Below are positions 16,009 to 24,141 of a stretch of DNA of 30,010 bases, in pieces. Source of the DNA: JBOFDP01 sp051647125 (GTDB lineage Bacteria > Bacteroidota > Bacteroidia > Chitinophagales > Chitinophagaceae). A model generated the notes under the pieces. It searched no databases. It saw only the letters and a program-made list of their open reading frames with translations, and had not been told where the DNA came from. Each line of letters begins with the position of its first letter. Position 1 is the stretch's first letter. The stretch is from positions 1 through 30,010 of the forward strand of contig JBOFDP010000042.1 in assembly GCA_051647125.1 (NCBI GenBank), given 5' to 3'. Made by a program: the position numbers and the translations under genes.

Positions 16009-17439
16009 TTATATCTTATTCTCTTGTATTTCTAATCCCTGGTCTTTTCCTATTTTTAGCATAAATTGAAAAGCACTTTCATAAGTATTTGGTATAATAT
16101 TGTCTAATATAGCTTCTCGTATTGCATCTTTTATAATACCTACTTTAGGAGAAGGAGAAATATTGAAAGTGGTCATAATAATTTTTCCGTCTATAGGAGG
16201 TTGCCAGTTTCTAATTTTATCTTTTTCTTCTACTTCTGCTAAGCGTTGCTTCACGTATTGAAAATTACTAAGATACTTTTGTACTTTATATGGATTCTTT
16301 GAAGTGATATCTGATTCACAAAGTATCATCAAATCTTCTAAATCATTGCCTGCATCAAATAATAAACGTCGCATGGCGGAGTCTGTTACTTCTTCTTTGG
16401 TGAGGCTTATAGGGCGAAGATGCAGTTCAACTAGTTTTTTGACATAGAGCATTTTTTCATTTTGTGGAAACTTTAATCGTTTAAAAATTTTCATAACCAT
16501 TTTTCCTCCTACAGCATCATGCCCGTGAAAAGTCCATCCTTGCCCAGGTTCAAACTTTTTAGTAATAGGTTTGGCTATATCATGTAAAAATCCTACCCAT
16601 CGTAACCAAAGGTTATTACTTCTTTTTGATATATTATCTACGACCTGAAGTGTATGATAAAAATTGTCTTTATGTCCTTTTCCTTCTCTTTGTTCGACAC
16701 CTTCTAAGTGGATAATTTCTGGCAAGAAATATTGAAATAAAGAACTTATAAATAATAGTTCTAAGCCTATTGAAGGAGTATTAGACGATAAAATTTTATG
16801 CATTTCTTCATTAATTCTTTCGCAAGCAATAATCTGTAATCTCGATGCTTGGTTACAAATGCCTTGCCATGTAGTTTCTTCAATATGAAAATGGAGTTGT
16901 GTTGCAAATCTAATAGCTCTTAGCATACGTAAAGGATCATCACTAAAAGTAGTATTAGGGCTTAGAGGAGTACGTATAATTTTTTTTTGTAAATCATCAA
17001 TCCCATTAAATGGATCAATAATTTTTCCGAAATCATCTTTGTTTAAACTTATTGCTAATGAGTTGATGGTAAAATCTCTACGGCTTAAATCTTCTTGTAA
17101 AGTAGCTGGTTCTACTATAGGATTCCGAGAATCTTTGGTATAACTTTCTTTACGTGCTGTTACCAACTCTATTTCTATATTTTTAGTTTTTAGCTGAGCT
17201 GTACCAAAGGTTTTAAAAATATGAACTTCAGGAATATTGGGCATTAAGAAGGCTAATTCGTGGGCTACTAATTCTATTTCTTTTCCTACACAAACAATAT
17301 CAATATCTTTACTTTCTCGCCTTAAAAATTTATCTCTTACAAATCCTCCAACAACATATACTTGACAATCTAATTTCTTCCCAACTATTTGTATTTTTTC
17401 AAATAATGACAGCTCACTTTTTTTACAATACGATAACAT
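16009..17439 (-). CDS. cca: CCA-adding enzyme / poly(A) polymerase family with HD domain
   Basis: A 476-residue class II nucleotidyltransferase. The head domain shows YVVGGFVRD (28-36) and the metal-binding DID (45-47), then RRDFTINSLA (120-129), which helps select nucleotides, and DPLRMLRAIRFATQL for RNA binding. An HD phosphohydrolase domain follows (GFLHDIAKP and HGHDAVGG, about 270-310), as in many tRNA nucleotidyltransferases. The role is to add or repair the 3' CCA of tRNAs. A tRNA-Thr gene without an encoded CCA lies 72 nt upstream on the same strand, so the two may share a transcript. Poly(A) polymerase activity cannot be excluded by sequence. Confidence 0.9.
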   Translation of the reverse strand: MLSYCKKSELSLFEKIQIVGKKLDCQVYVVGGFVRDKFLRRESKDIDIVCVGKEIELVAHELAFLMPNIPEVHIFKTFGTAQLKTKNIEIELVTARKESYTKDSRNPIVEPATLQEDLSRRDFTINSLAISLNKDDFGKIIDPFNGIDDLQKKIIRTPLSPNTTFSDDPLRMLRAIRFATQLHFHIEETTWQGICNQASRLQIIACERINEEMHKILSSNTPSIGLELLFISSLFQYFLPEIIHLEGVEQREGKGHKDNFYHTLQVVDNISKRSNNLWLRWVGFLHDIAKPITKKFEPGQGWTFHGHDAVGGKMVMKIFKRLKFPQNEKMLYVKKLVELHLRPISLTKEEVTDSAMRRLLFDAGNDLEDLMILCESDITSKNPYKVQKYLSNFQYVKQRLAEVEEKDKIRNWQPPIDGKIIMTTFNISPSPKVGIIKDAIREAILDNIIPNTYESAFQFMLKIGKDQGLEIQENKI

Positions 17440-17511
17440 ATTTTTTATTTTATCACTTTAAATAATTACTAAAGGAAGTAGTACAAAATACTTAGTTTGA
17501 AGAAAAGCAAG

Positions 17512-17584
17512 AGCCGATAACAGGACTTGAACCTGTGACCTGTTCATTACGAAGGAACTGCTCTACCAACTGAGCTATATCGGC
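17512..17584 (-). tRNA. tRNA-Thr (anticodon CGU)
   Basis: Read on the minus strand, GCCGATA (1-7) pairs with TATCGGC (66-72). The D-arm is GCTC-AGTTGGTA-GAGC, the anticodon loop TTCGTAA gives anticodon CGU, and the T-arm is ACAGG-TTCAAGT-CCTGT. Total 73 nt with U as discriminator and no encoded CCA (CTT follows). The first four pairs of the anticodon stem are canonical but the loop-closing 31-39 pair is a C-U mismatch. It reads ACG codons. Cloverleaf fit was done by hand. Confidence 0.95.
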
Positions 17585-17599
17585 TTAAATGAGGGTGTA

Positions 17600-17607
17600 C
17601 AAAAATA
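17600..17607 (-). promoter_or_regulatory. -7 promoter box (TATTTTTG) of the tRNA-Thr gene
   Basis: On the minus strand TATTTTTG matches TANNTTTG exactly and ends 15 nt before the tRNA 5' end, leaving only a very short leader. It lies between the tRNA and the palindromic terminator of the small gene to the right. Confidence 0.5.
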
Positions 17608-17621
17608 AAAAGTTTAAATGA

Positions 17622-17666
17622 GAAAAAAATAAACTCTATAAATCTTAATTAAGATTTATAGAGTTT
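17622..17666 (-). terminator. 36-bp perfect palindrome with T-tract, terminator of the Cys-rich peptide gene
   Basis: AAACTCTATAAATCTTAA (17631-17648) is followed at once by its exact reverse complement (17649-17666). Read on the minus strand the palindrome ends with ATTTTTTTCT, so it makes a long hairpin plus T-tract in the right direction for the gene at 17781-17975. It also insulates that gene from the tRNA-Thr promoter. Confidence 0.7.
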
Positions 17667-17780
17667 ACCTGTAGAAGGAATTTAAAATTTTTACAGTAAT
17701 GAGGAGTTAAGAGCAACGTACACCTTTAGTTATACTCATTATTGATATATATTTTTTCCTTAGAACACTTTTCAGTTGTT

Positions 17781-17975
17781 TTATTTTTTACAATCTGTTT
17801 TTTTTGCTGTTTTCTTACAACATTCTTTTTGTGGTTTAGCCTTACAACATTCTTTTTGTGGTTTAGCCTTACAACATTCTTTTTTTTCTTTGGAACATTG
17901 TGCTGGTTGTTCTTGTTGTGCAAATGTAGTACCTAAAAATACTACTGTTGCTGCTAGAAATAAAATTTTCTTCAT
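17781..17975 (-). CDS. Small secreted Cys/Lys-rich repeat protein, function unknown
   Basis: A 64-residue protein with a signal peptide (MKKILFLAATVVFLGTTFAQ, likely cleaved after FAQ). The mature part of about 44 residues has eight cysteines and about sixteen lysines. It is built from a nine-residue repeat, ECCKAKPQK, present twice exactly and once degraded as ECCKKTAKK, with single cysteines before and after. I do not recognise a family. The pattern suggests a metal-binding (metallothionein-like) or disulfide-rich secreted peptide; both are guesses. Support that it is real: signal peptide, exact -7 box at a fitting distance, downstream terminator and TAA stop. ORFs in other frames here have no such support. 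Confidence 0.75.
   Translation of the reverse strand: MKKILFLAATVVFLGTTFAQQEQPAQCSKEKKECCKAKPQKECCKAKPQKECCKKTAKKTDCKK
17817..17885 (-). repeat. 27-bp tandem repeat inside the Cys/Lys-rich gene
   Basis: Copies at 17817-17843 and 17844-17870 are identical, and a third partial copy runs to about 17885. The unit is nine codons, so copy-number change by slippage would lengthen or shorten the peptide without a frameshift. The identity at DNA level suggests a recent duplication. Confidence 0.8.
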
Positions 17976-18007
17976 AATACTTTTATTTTTGTTTTAAATT
18001 AATACTA

Positions 18008-18015
18008 CAAATATA
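18008..18015 (-). promoter_or_regulatory. -7 promoter box (TATATTTG) of the Cys/Lys-rich gene
   Basis: An exact TANNTTTG match on the minus strand, ending 32 nt before the ATG. No clear -33 TTTG is seen. Confidence 0.55.
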
Positions 18016-18068
18016 CGAAATAAATTGTATTTCTAAAAATATAAAAAAATATATGGAGAAATAAGAAG

Positions 18069-18076
18069 TAATTTTG
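18069..18076 (+). promoter_or_regulatory. -7 promoter box (TAATTTTG) of rmlC, inside an inverted repeat
   Basis: An exact TANNTTTG match, flanked by AGAAGT (18064-18069) and ACTTCT (18079-18084). It ends 25 nt before the chosen rmlC ATG (18102). The inverted repeat could be an operator or chance. Confidence 0.45.
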
Positions 18077-18101
18077 AAACTTCTACCATATGCTATTTAT
18101 T

Positions 18102-18653
18102 ATGATTATTACGGAAACATTTATTAAAGGGTTGTTTATTATACAGCCTCGTTTATTGGAAGATCAGAGAGGTTATTTTTTTGAAAGCTACAATCAAAAA
18201 GCTTTAAAGAATTTTGGAATTGATACTATTTTTGTACAGGACAACCAAGCGTATTCTAAAAATAAGAATATTGTTAGAGGGTTACATTTTCAAAAACCTC
18301 CTTTTGCTCAAACAAAGTTGGTTCGTTGTTTACAAGGAGGAATTTTAGATGTGGCAGTAGATATACGTAAAAATTCGCCTACTTATGGGAAATATTTTTC
18401 TATTATCTTAAGTGAAGAAAATAAAAAGCAATTATATATGCCTCATGGATTTGCACATGGATACAGCGTAATTACAGAAACCACCGAAGTTTTATATAAG
18501 TGTGATAATTTTTATAACCCTGAGGTTGAGGGGGGTATACGTTTTGATGATAAATCTATCAATATAGATTGGCATATTCCTATTGAAGACCTTATAGCGG
18601 CAAAGAGAGATAAAAATTTTCCGTTCTTTAAAGATTTACAATCTCCTTTTTGA
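18102..18653 (+). CDS. rmlC: dTDP-4-dehydrorhamnose 3,5-epimerase
   Basis: A 183-residue cupin enzyme that epimerises dTDP-4-keto-6-deoxyglucose at C3 and C5 on the way to dTDP-L-rhamnose for surface polysaccharide. Family blocks: QPRLLEDQRGYFFESYNQ, VQDNQAYSKNKNIVRGLHFQ, KLVRCLQGGILDVAVDIRKNSPTYGK (a continuous conserved region), MPHGFAHGYSV and YKCDNFYNPEVEGGIRFDD. The catalytic histidine is in GLHFQ. An ATG four codons upstream (18090) is in frame, but MIITETFI fits the family N-terminus better. It ends in TGA, the only gene here whose natural end uses TGA. rmlA, rmlB and rmlD are not in the window. Confidence 0.95.
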   Translation: MIITETFIKGLFIIQPRLLEDQRGYFFESYNQKALKNFGIDTIFVQDNQAYSKNKNIVRGLHFQKPPFAQTKLVRCLQGGILDVAVDIRKNSPTYGKYFSIILSEENKKQLYMPHGFAHGYSVITETTEVLYKCDNFYNPEVEGGIRFDDKSINIDWHIPIEDLIAAKRDKNFPFFKDLQSPF

Positions 18654-18731
18654 ATATCAATTATAAAGTATAATAGGGAGGCTTAATATTTAGAATTACA
18701 GAATTATAGACGAGCTTAGCTTAGGTAGGAT

Positions 18732-18765
18732 TTTGATTTTTATATGGAGAATTAATTTATATTTG
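18732..18765 (+). promoter_or_regulatory. Promoter of glnN (TTTG, 22 bp, TATATTTG)
   Basis: TTTG at 18732-18735 and an exact -7 box TATATTTG at 18758-18765, 22 bp apart, slightly wider than the usual 19-21. It ends 17 nt before the ATG. No NtrC-type site was recognised. Confidence 0.5.
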
Positions 18766-18782
18766 CATAAATTTTTCTCTAT

Positions 18783-20960
18783 ATGCTAAAAAATTTCTTA
18801 TATAGCAAAAAATCTACATCACAAGATGATGCGTCCCCTCCTATAAGTGCAATTTTTGAAGAAAATGTATTTACTTTAAAGAAGGCGGAGAATATTTTAC
18901 CTAAAGTGGTTTATCAGAAATGGGCATGTTCTATAACACAAGGTACAAAGATAGATAGAAAATCAGCACAATATATAGCAGATGCATTGAGAGAATGGGC
19001 AATGTCAAAAGGTGTAACGCATTATACGCATTGGTTTCAACCACTTACAGGGACTACAGCAGAAAAACATCAAACATTTTTTACCATCAAGCGTAATGGG
19101 CGGTATATAGAAGAGCTTAATGCCCACAGCATGATACAACAAGAGCCGGATGCATCTTCTTTTCCTTCAGGAGGGTTAAGAGCTACTTTTGAAGCTCGTG
19201 GATATTCGGCTTGGGATCCTTCCTCTCCTTCTTTTATTATGGAGACAGGGGAAGGGAAAACACTTTGTATCCCCACTGTTTTTATTGCTTATACAGGAGA
19301 AGCCTTAGACTATAAATCACCGTTATTGAAAACTATTTCTGAAATGAATAAGGTGGCTGTTGAAGTATGTCGTTTGCTTGATGAGGATGTACAGCATGTA
19401 AAGATTACTTTAGGGTGGGAGCAAGAATATTTTATTATAGATGAAAAACATTTTAAAGAACGACCAGATTTGTTACTTACTAATAGAACTTTGGTAGGTA
19501 GTATTTGTGCAAAAGGGCAAAATATGGAGGATCATTATTTTGGAAGTATACCCGAAAAGGTATATGATTTTATGAGAGATCTTGAAACAGAATCTTATAA
19601 ATTAGGGATTCCTCTGTCTGCAAGGCATAATGAAGTAGCTCCATCTCAATATGAATTTGCTCCTATTTTTGAGGAGGTTAATATTGCTGTAGATCACAAT
19701 TGTTTATTTATGGATTTAATGGAACGTATAGCACAAAGACATGGTTTACGTGTGTTGTTGCATGAAAAACCTTTTGCAGGACTTAATGGAAGTGGCAAGC
19801 ATAATAATTGGAGTTTGGCAACGGATACAGGACTTAATTTACTTTCTCCAGGAAAAACTCCTAAGAAAAATCTTTTATTTCTTACATTTTTTATTAATGT
19901 AATAAAATCTGTGTATGATTATGCAGAAGTATTAAGAGCCTCTATTGCTTCTGCGGGGAATGATCATAGGTTGGGAGCAAATGAAGCACCTCCAGCTATT
20001 ATGTCAGTGTTTATAGGTAGTCATTTAACCAATATTTTACAAGAAATAGAACATTGTGCTGAGGAAATTAAAAATGATTCTGACGATCATGCTCTTACTT
20101 TGGATATACACAAAATAATACCTGATTTATTGCTTGATAATACGGATAGAAATAGAACATCTCCTTTTGCCTTTACAGGAAATAAATTTGAATTTAGGGC
20201 AGTAGGTTCTAGTGCTAATTGCTCTTCTACGCTGACATGCTTAAATAGTATGGTGATTACTACGTTGAAGAATTTTTTGAAAGAAGTTGAAATAGAGAGG
20301 GGTAAAGGCATTGGTAAAGAAAAAGCTATTTGGAAAATATTAAAATATTATATAGAAACAAGTAAAAATATTCTTTTCGAGGGAGATGGTTATACCGATG
20401 AGTGGAAACAAGAGGCTCAAGAAAGAGGATTAAAAAATGTATCTACTACGCCACTTGCTTTAGATGCATTAATATCGGAAAAAGCGAAAAAAATTTATGT
20501 AGATAATGGTATTCTTTCTCCTGCAGAACTTCATGCTCATCATGCAATAGAATTAGAAAAATACTTTAAAAAAGTGAGTATTGAAGTGAAAGTGTTGAAA
20601 GAATTATGTTATAAATATGTACTTCCTAGTGCGTTTAGTTATCAACATAAAATAGCTCGGAATTTATTGGAATTAAAATCTTTAGGATATGAAATCAGTC
20701 AGTATATTAACCAATCAAAATTACTAACAAAAATTACTCAATCTATAGAAAATCTACAATTGTATGTAGAACAAATGGATAAGGAAATAGAGAAATTGAG
20801 AGATGAATCAAATCTTAGAGATAAAGCTATCCAATATGCAGATAAAGTTGTACCTTTTTTGAGTTCTATAAGAAAAGAAAGTGATGAATTAGAGAGCAAG
20901 ATAGACTATAGTTTATGGCAATTACCTAAATATACGGATATGCTTTTTGTACATAAATAG
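18783..20960 (+). CDS. glnN: Glutamine synthetase type III
   Basis: A 725-residue ATP-dependent glutamine synthetase of the large GSIII class, typical of Bacteroidota, making glutamine from glutamate and ammonia. Signatures: HWFQPLTGTTAEKH (83-96), FPSGGLRATFEARGYSAWD (a GSIII block, about 127-145), the GWEQEYF glutamate-binding segment (211-217), NGSGKHNNWSL and NDHRLGANEAPPAI. The C-terminal helical region (about 560-725) is the usual GSIII extension. Length is normal. The first ATG sits just after the promoter. It ends in TAG, the only TAG stop in the window. It looks monocistronic, with a hairpin just downstream. Confidence 0.97.
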   Translation: MLKNFLYSKKSTSQDDASPPISAIFEENVFTLKKAENILPKVVYQKWACSITQGTKIDRKSAQYIADALREWAMSKGVTHYTHWFQPLTGTTAEKHQTFFTIKRNGRYIEELNAHSMIQQEPDASSFPSGGLRATFEARGYSAWDPSSPSFIMETGEGKTLCIPTVFIAYTGEALDYKSPLLKTISEMNKVAVEVCRLLDEDVQHVKITLGWEQEYFIIDEKHFKERPDLLLTNRTLVGSICAKGQNMEDHYFGSIPEKVYDFMRDLETESYKLGIPLSARHNEVAPSQYEFAPIFEEVNIAVDHNCLFMDLMERIAQRHGLRVLLHEKPFAGLNGSGKHNNWSLATDTGLNLLSPGKTPKKNLLFLTFFINVIKSVYDYAEVLRASIASAGNDHRLGANEAPPAIMSVFIGSHLTNILQEIEHCAEEIKNDSDDHALTLDIHKIIPDLLLDNTDRNRTSPFAFTGNKFEFRAVGSSANCSSTLTCLNSMVITTLKNFLKEVEIERGKGIGKEKAIWKILKYYIETSKNILFEGDGYTDEWKQEAQERGLKNVSTTPLALDALISEKAKKIYVDNGILSPAELHAHHAIELEKYFKKVSIEVKVLKELCYKYVLPSAFSYQHKIARNLLELKSLGYEISQYINQSKLLTKITQSIENLQLYVEQMDKEIEKLRDESNLRDKAIQYADKVVPFLSSIRKESDELESKIDYSLWQLPKYTDMLFVHK

Positions 20961-20969
20961 TAGATTTTT

Positions 20970-21022
20970 AGAGTATAAGGATAAAACCAAATATGAATAA
21001 TAGAAATCTTGATATACTCTTT
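20970..21022 (+). terminator. Long-range hairpin downstream of glnN
   Basis: AGAGTATA (20970-20977) pairs exactly with TATACTCT (21013-21020). The stem can continue inward with AGGAT against ATCTT across a two-base bulge. A short TTT follows. It starts 10 nt after the glnN stop and could end or protect that transcript. Confidence 0.4.
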
Positions 21023-21316
21023 AAGACGATGGAGAGGTATACCAAAAGAGATATATAACCTCAAAATTTAAATTTTAAGTAGAAAGTATTAATTTTTTTA
21101 CATATTTAATATTTCTCAAATTAAAGGCTGCAGATAAGGGACATCTAAAAATAGTTCAAGTTTGTTAGAAAGGAAATCTATAATGTCAATACAAATTGGT
21201 TAAGGTAAAGTAAAATTTCTTTAAAATAACTCTATATTTCTTATAATAATTATATAGTATAAAAATGGATAATATGTATATTTAGAAACAAAAAATATAA
21301 AGAATAAAAAACTTAA

Positions 21317-21346
21317 TTGTATAAATTTGTAAGTAATCTTATACAA
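21317..21346 (+). promoter_or_regulatory. Promoter and inverted repeat before the DUF4838 gene
   Basis: The -7 box TAAATTTG (21322-21329) is an exact TANNTTTG match. A perfect inverted repeat, TTGTATAA (21317-21324) and TTATACAA (21339-21346) with centres 22 bp apart, encloses it. The placement fits a repressor operator over the transcription start; an RNA hairpin just before the ATG (21355) is the alternative. Confidence 0.45.
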
Positions 21347-21354
21347 AAATAAAT

Positions 21355-23553
21355 ATGAATATTAAATTAAGAAATATATGGCTAGCTTCATTATTTTTTG
21401 TAGTAGCTATTTCTTTTGCTCAAATTACGATAGTTAAAGAGGGAAAACCCATTTCTTGCATTTTAGTGAACTCCCAAAGTAGGATAGATAGTCAGGCTGC
21501 AATTGTGTTACAGGATTTTATACAGAAGATAAGTGGTGCGGTATTGCCAATAATAAGAAATAATATTTTCAAAAAAGGTGATATTGTCATTGGAGAAGGC
21601 AACATAGACGGACTTACTGAAGATGGATTCCGCATAGCAAATTCCAATGGAATTTTATATATTAGTAGTGGTGGAGACAAAGGTACTATTTATGGCGTAG
21701 TTACTTTATTGGAGGATTATTTAGGGGTATCATATTATACTGCTCATACTTATACGTTGCCCAAGCAAGCAACAATTACTATACCAAAGTTGAATAGAGT
21801 AGAAAACCCAGCATTTAAATATCGACAGACTCAATGTTATGCTATGAAAGAAGATCCTCTTTATAAATTATGGTTTCGTATTGAAGAACCTATAGAGGTT
21901 TTTGCTGGGGGTCTTTGGGTGCATACTTTTGATCAAATATTACCCTCTGATGTATACGGAATTTCTCATCCAGAGTATTATTCTTTTGTTAATGGTGAGC
22001 GTAGACCTGGAAAGGCTAGTCAGTGGTGTTTAACGAATCCTGAAGTGTTGAAAGTAGTAGTAGAGAAAATAGATTCTATTTTTAAGGGTAACCCCGAGAT
22101 GAATATTATTTCTATAAGTCAGAATGATGGTAATTTTACTAATTGTACTTGTCCTACCTGTAAGGAATTAGATGAAAAAGAGGGTGGACCTTCAGGAAGT
22201 TTAATTCATTTTTTAAATAAATTAGCAACTCGTTTTCCCAATAAAACATTCTCCACATTAGCATATTTATACACCATGCATCCCCCCAAGTATGTAAAGC
22301 CATTGCCTAATGTAAATATTATGTTGTGTGATATTGATTGTAAGCGAGAGGTCCCTTTAACAGATAATTCTACGGGACAAGATTTTCTAAAAGCTATGAA
22401 AGGATGATCTTCTATTAGTAATAATATTTTTGTGTGGGATTATGGTATTAATTTTGATAATATGGTAGCTCCATTTCCAAATTTTCCCATCTTGCAAAAA
22501 AATATACAGCTTTTTAAAGAACATAATGCAACAATGCATTTTTCACAAATTGGAGGTACTAAAGGAGGTGATTTTTCTGAAATGCGGGCTTATATCGTCA
22601 GCAAATTGATGTGGAATCCTTATTTAAATACGGATTCTTTAATGCGTGTTTTTATGAATGGTTATTATGGAGCTGCAGCCCCATATATTTATGAGTATGA
22701 GAAGCTCTTAGAAGGTGCTTTATTAGCAAGCAAAATAGATTTATGGATTTATGATTCTCCTATTTCTCATAAAGGGGGGATGTTGAATACTAATTGTCGT
22801 AAGCGTTATAATGAATTGTTTGATAGGGCAGAGCAGTCTATTGCTCAAGATCCCTTATTGTTGTATCGTGTACAAATGGCTCGCTTACCGTTGCAGTATG
22901 CTGAATTAGAAATTGCTCGCACTGAAACAGGACATAATACTGAGGAGATTAAAACTAAATTAGATTTATTCCATCAACGTACGACAAAGTTTTCTATACC
23001 TACTTTAAATGAGCGCAATAATAATCCAAGTGATTATTGTAAACTTTATGCTGAGCGATATTTGCCAGGACGTGCTAAAAACTTAGCCAAAGGAGCTAAA
23101 GTAATATGGATTACGCCACCTTCAACAAAATATCAACAATTAGGAGAATATGCCTTAATAGATGAATTTTTTGGGGGGACATCTTTTGTTGAAAGTTGGG
23201 TAGGATGGCAAGGCATAGATGCTACATTTATTTTAGACTTAGGTAAAGAAAAGGAATTTGCTTCTATAGAAAGTGATTTTTTACATCAATTAGGGCAGTG
23301 GATATTACTTCCTAAAAAGGTAAAGTATTCTATTTCTTCTGATAATAAAAAGTATCAATTTTTTGGTGAAAAAATACAAAAGGAGGATAGAGATATTCAA
23401 GTAAAATTTGTAACAATGACATCGAAGAAATCTAAACCTGTATTAGCACGTTATATAAAGGTGGAAATTGAAGGAGTAAAAACTTGCCCATCATGGCATT
23501 ATGGAGTAGGATATCCAGCTTGGTTTTTTTTGGATGAAATAACAGTAAGATAA
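21355..23553 (+). pseudogene. DUF4838 glycosidase-like secreted protein, interrupted by an in-frame TGA
   Basis: The two ORFs 21355-22407 and 22432-23553 are in the same frame, separated by a single TGA at 22405-22407. Read through, it is one 732-codon secreted protein: signal peptide (residues 1-22, ending SFAQ), an N-terminal domain like that of family 67 alpha-glucuronidases (about 25-140), a DUF4838 core (about 150-520) with WCLTNPEV, SISQNDG, CTCPTCKELDEKEGGPSGSL, NNIFVWDY and APFPNFPIL, and a C-terminal F5/8-type (discoidin-like) sugar-binding domain (about 575-732). The TGA falls at KAMKG-stop-SSISNNIFVWDY, where relatives, as I recall them, carry Trp, so TGG to TGA is the simplest change. 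No other damage is seen, so it is a recent nonsense mutation, read-through, or a sequencing error. Substrate unknown. Confidence 0.8.
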
Positions 23554-23571
23554 GCAGGAATATAGCAAGGT

Positions 23572-24129
23572 TTATTGTTCGTAAGCTCCCCTTAAAGAAT
23601 TTAGTACTCTTTGGGTAATATCAATTGCTGGATCAAAGTAAATAACAGATTCTCCATTCATTTTGTCGAGTACTAAAGAAAGATTATCTTGTTGTGCTAT
23701 ATCAGTGATTACGCTATAAATTTGTTGCATAATTTGATCCATTGTATTTTTTCTTTTTGTACTGACAATACCGGTACTTGCAAAATATTGTCTTTGTAAG
23801 GTAGTTATTTGCATTTCTTTAGAAAGAAGGTCTTCTTCTCGTTTTTTTATCAGATCAGAGGTAAGTAAAAACCTTTCTGCATTGAGATTATTTTTAGCTA
23901 TTTCTACTTCAGAACGAAGGCTATCTATTTCCATGCTCCAATTTTGTGAAAGAGAGGCAAGGTCATCTTGCATACTTTTAAATTCAGGTATTTGATTGAT
24001 AATTTTTTGTATATCTATCACAGCAATTTTTGGGGCAACCCCAAGAGCATTAGGATTTTGATTTGTTTCCTGAGCCCATACTGTATATCCTAATAATAAT
24101 AAATAAGTAATAAAAATATATTTTTTCAT
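23572..24129 (-). CDS. skp: Skp/OmpH family periplasmic chaperone
   Basis: A 185-residue protein with a signal peptide (MKKYIFITYLLLLGYTVWAQ), then IAVIDIQKIINQIPEF, the standard OmpH start. A long charged coiled-coil region (about 55-125) forms the tentacles of the trimeric chaperone, and LSLVLDKMNGESVIYFDPAIDIT is the conserved C-terminal core. Skp holds unfolded outer-membrane proteins in the periplasm and delivers them to BamA, whose gene lies 12 nt upstream. It is the last gene of the tpiA-uppS-bamA-skp run and ends 18 bp from the convergent DUF4838 gene, with no visible terminator between. Confidence 0.93.
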   Translation of the reverse strand: MKKYIFITYLLLLGYTVWAQETNQNPNALGVAPKIAVIDIQKIINQIPEFKSMQDDLASLSQNWSMEIDSLRSEVEIAKNNLNAERFLLTSDLIKKREEDLLSKEMQITTLQRQYFASTGIVSTKRKNTMDQIMQQIYSVITDIAQQDNLSLVLDKMNGESVIYFDPAIDITQRVLNSLRGAYEQ

Positions 24130-24141
24130 ATAGAACTATGT

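Larger units (their letters stand above)
20961..21354 (+). other. 394-bp stretch without a gene
   Basis: Between glnN and the DUF4838 gene I see a 3' hairpin (20970-21020), a 21-codon ORF at 20993-21058 with no recognisable product, and the promoter and inverted repeat of the next gene (21317-21346). The middle, about 21060-21310, is AT-rich and shows no RNA gene, mobile element or gene remnant I can name. Confidence 0.6.

Noticed and set aside
17817..17885. CRISPR-like repeat array
   Set aside because: The copies are directly adjacent with no spacers and form part of a coding sequence.
17726..17936. Other-frame ORFs over the Cys-rich gene, some with repeated VVRLNHKK or FCGLALQHS
   Set aside because: They are shadows of the same 27-bp DNA repeats and lack a signal peptide, promoter fit or recognisable product.
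20993..21058. 21-codon ORF (MNNRNLDILF...) downstream of glnN
   Set aside because: It has no promoter, no recognisable product, and overlaps the glnN 3' hairpin; random ORFs of this size are common.
22405..22407. Whole-genome use of TGA as Trp (code 4) or selenocysteine
   Set aside because: Trp codons in the other genes are TGG, RmlC ends naturally at TGA, and the family position is Trp rather than Cys. It cannot be fully excluded from one window.
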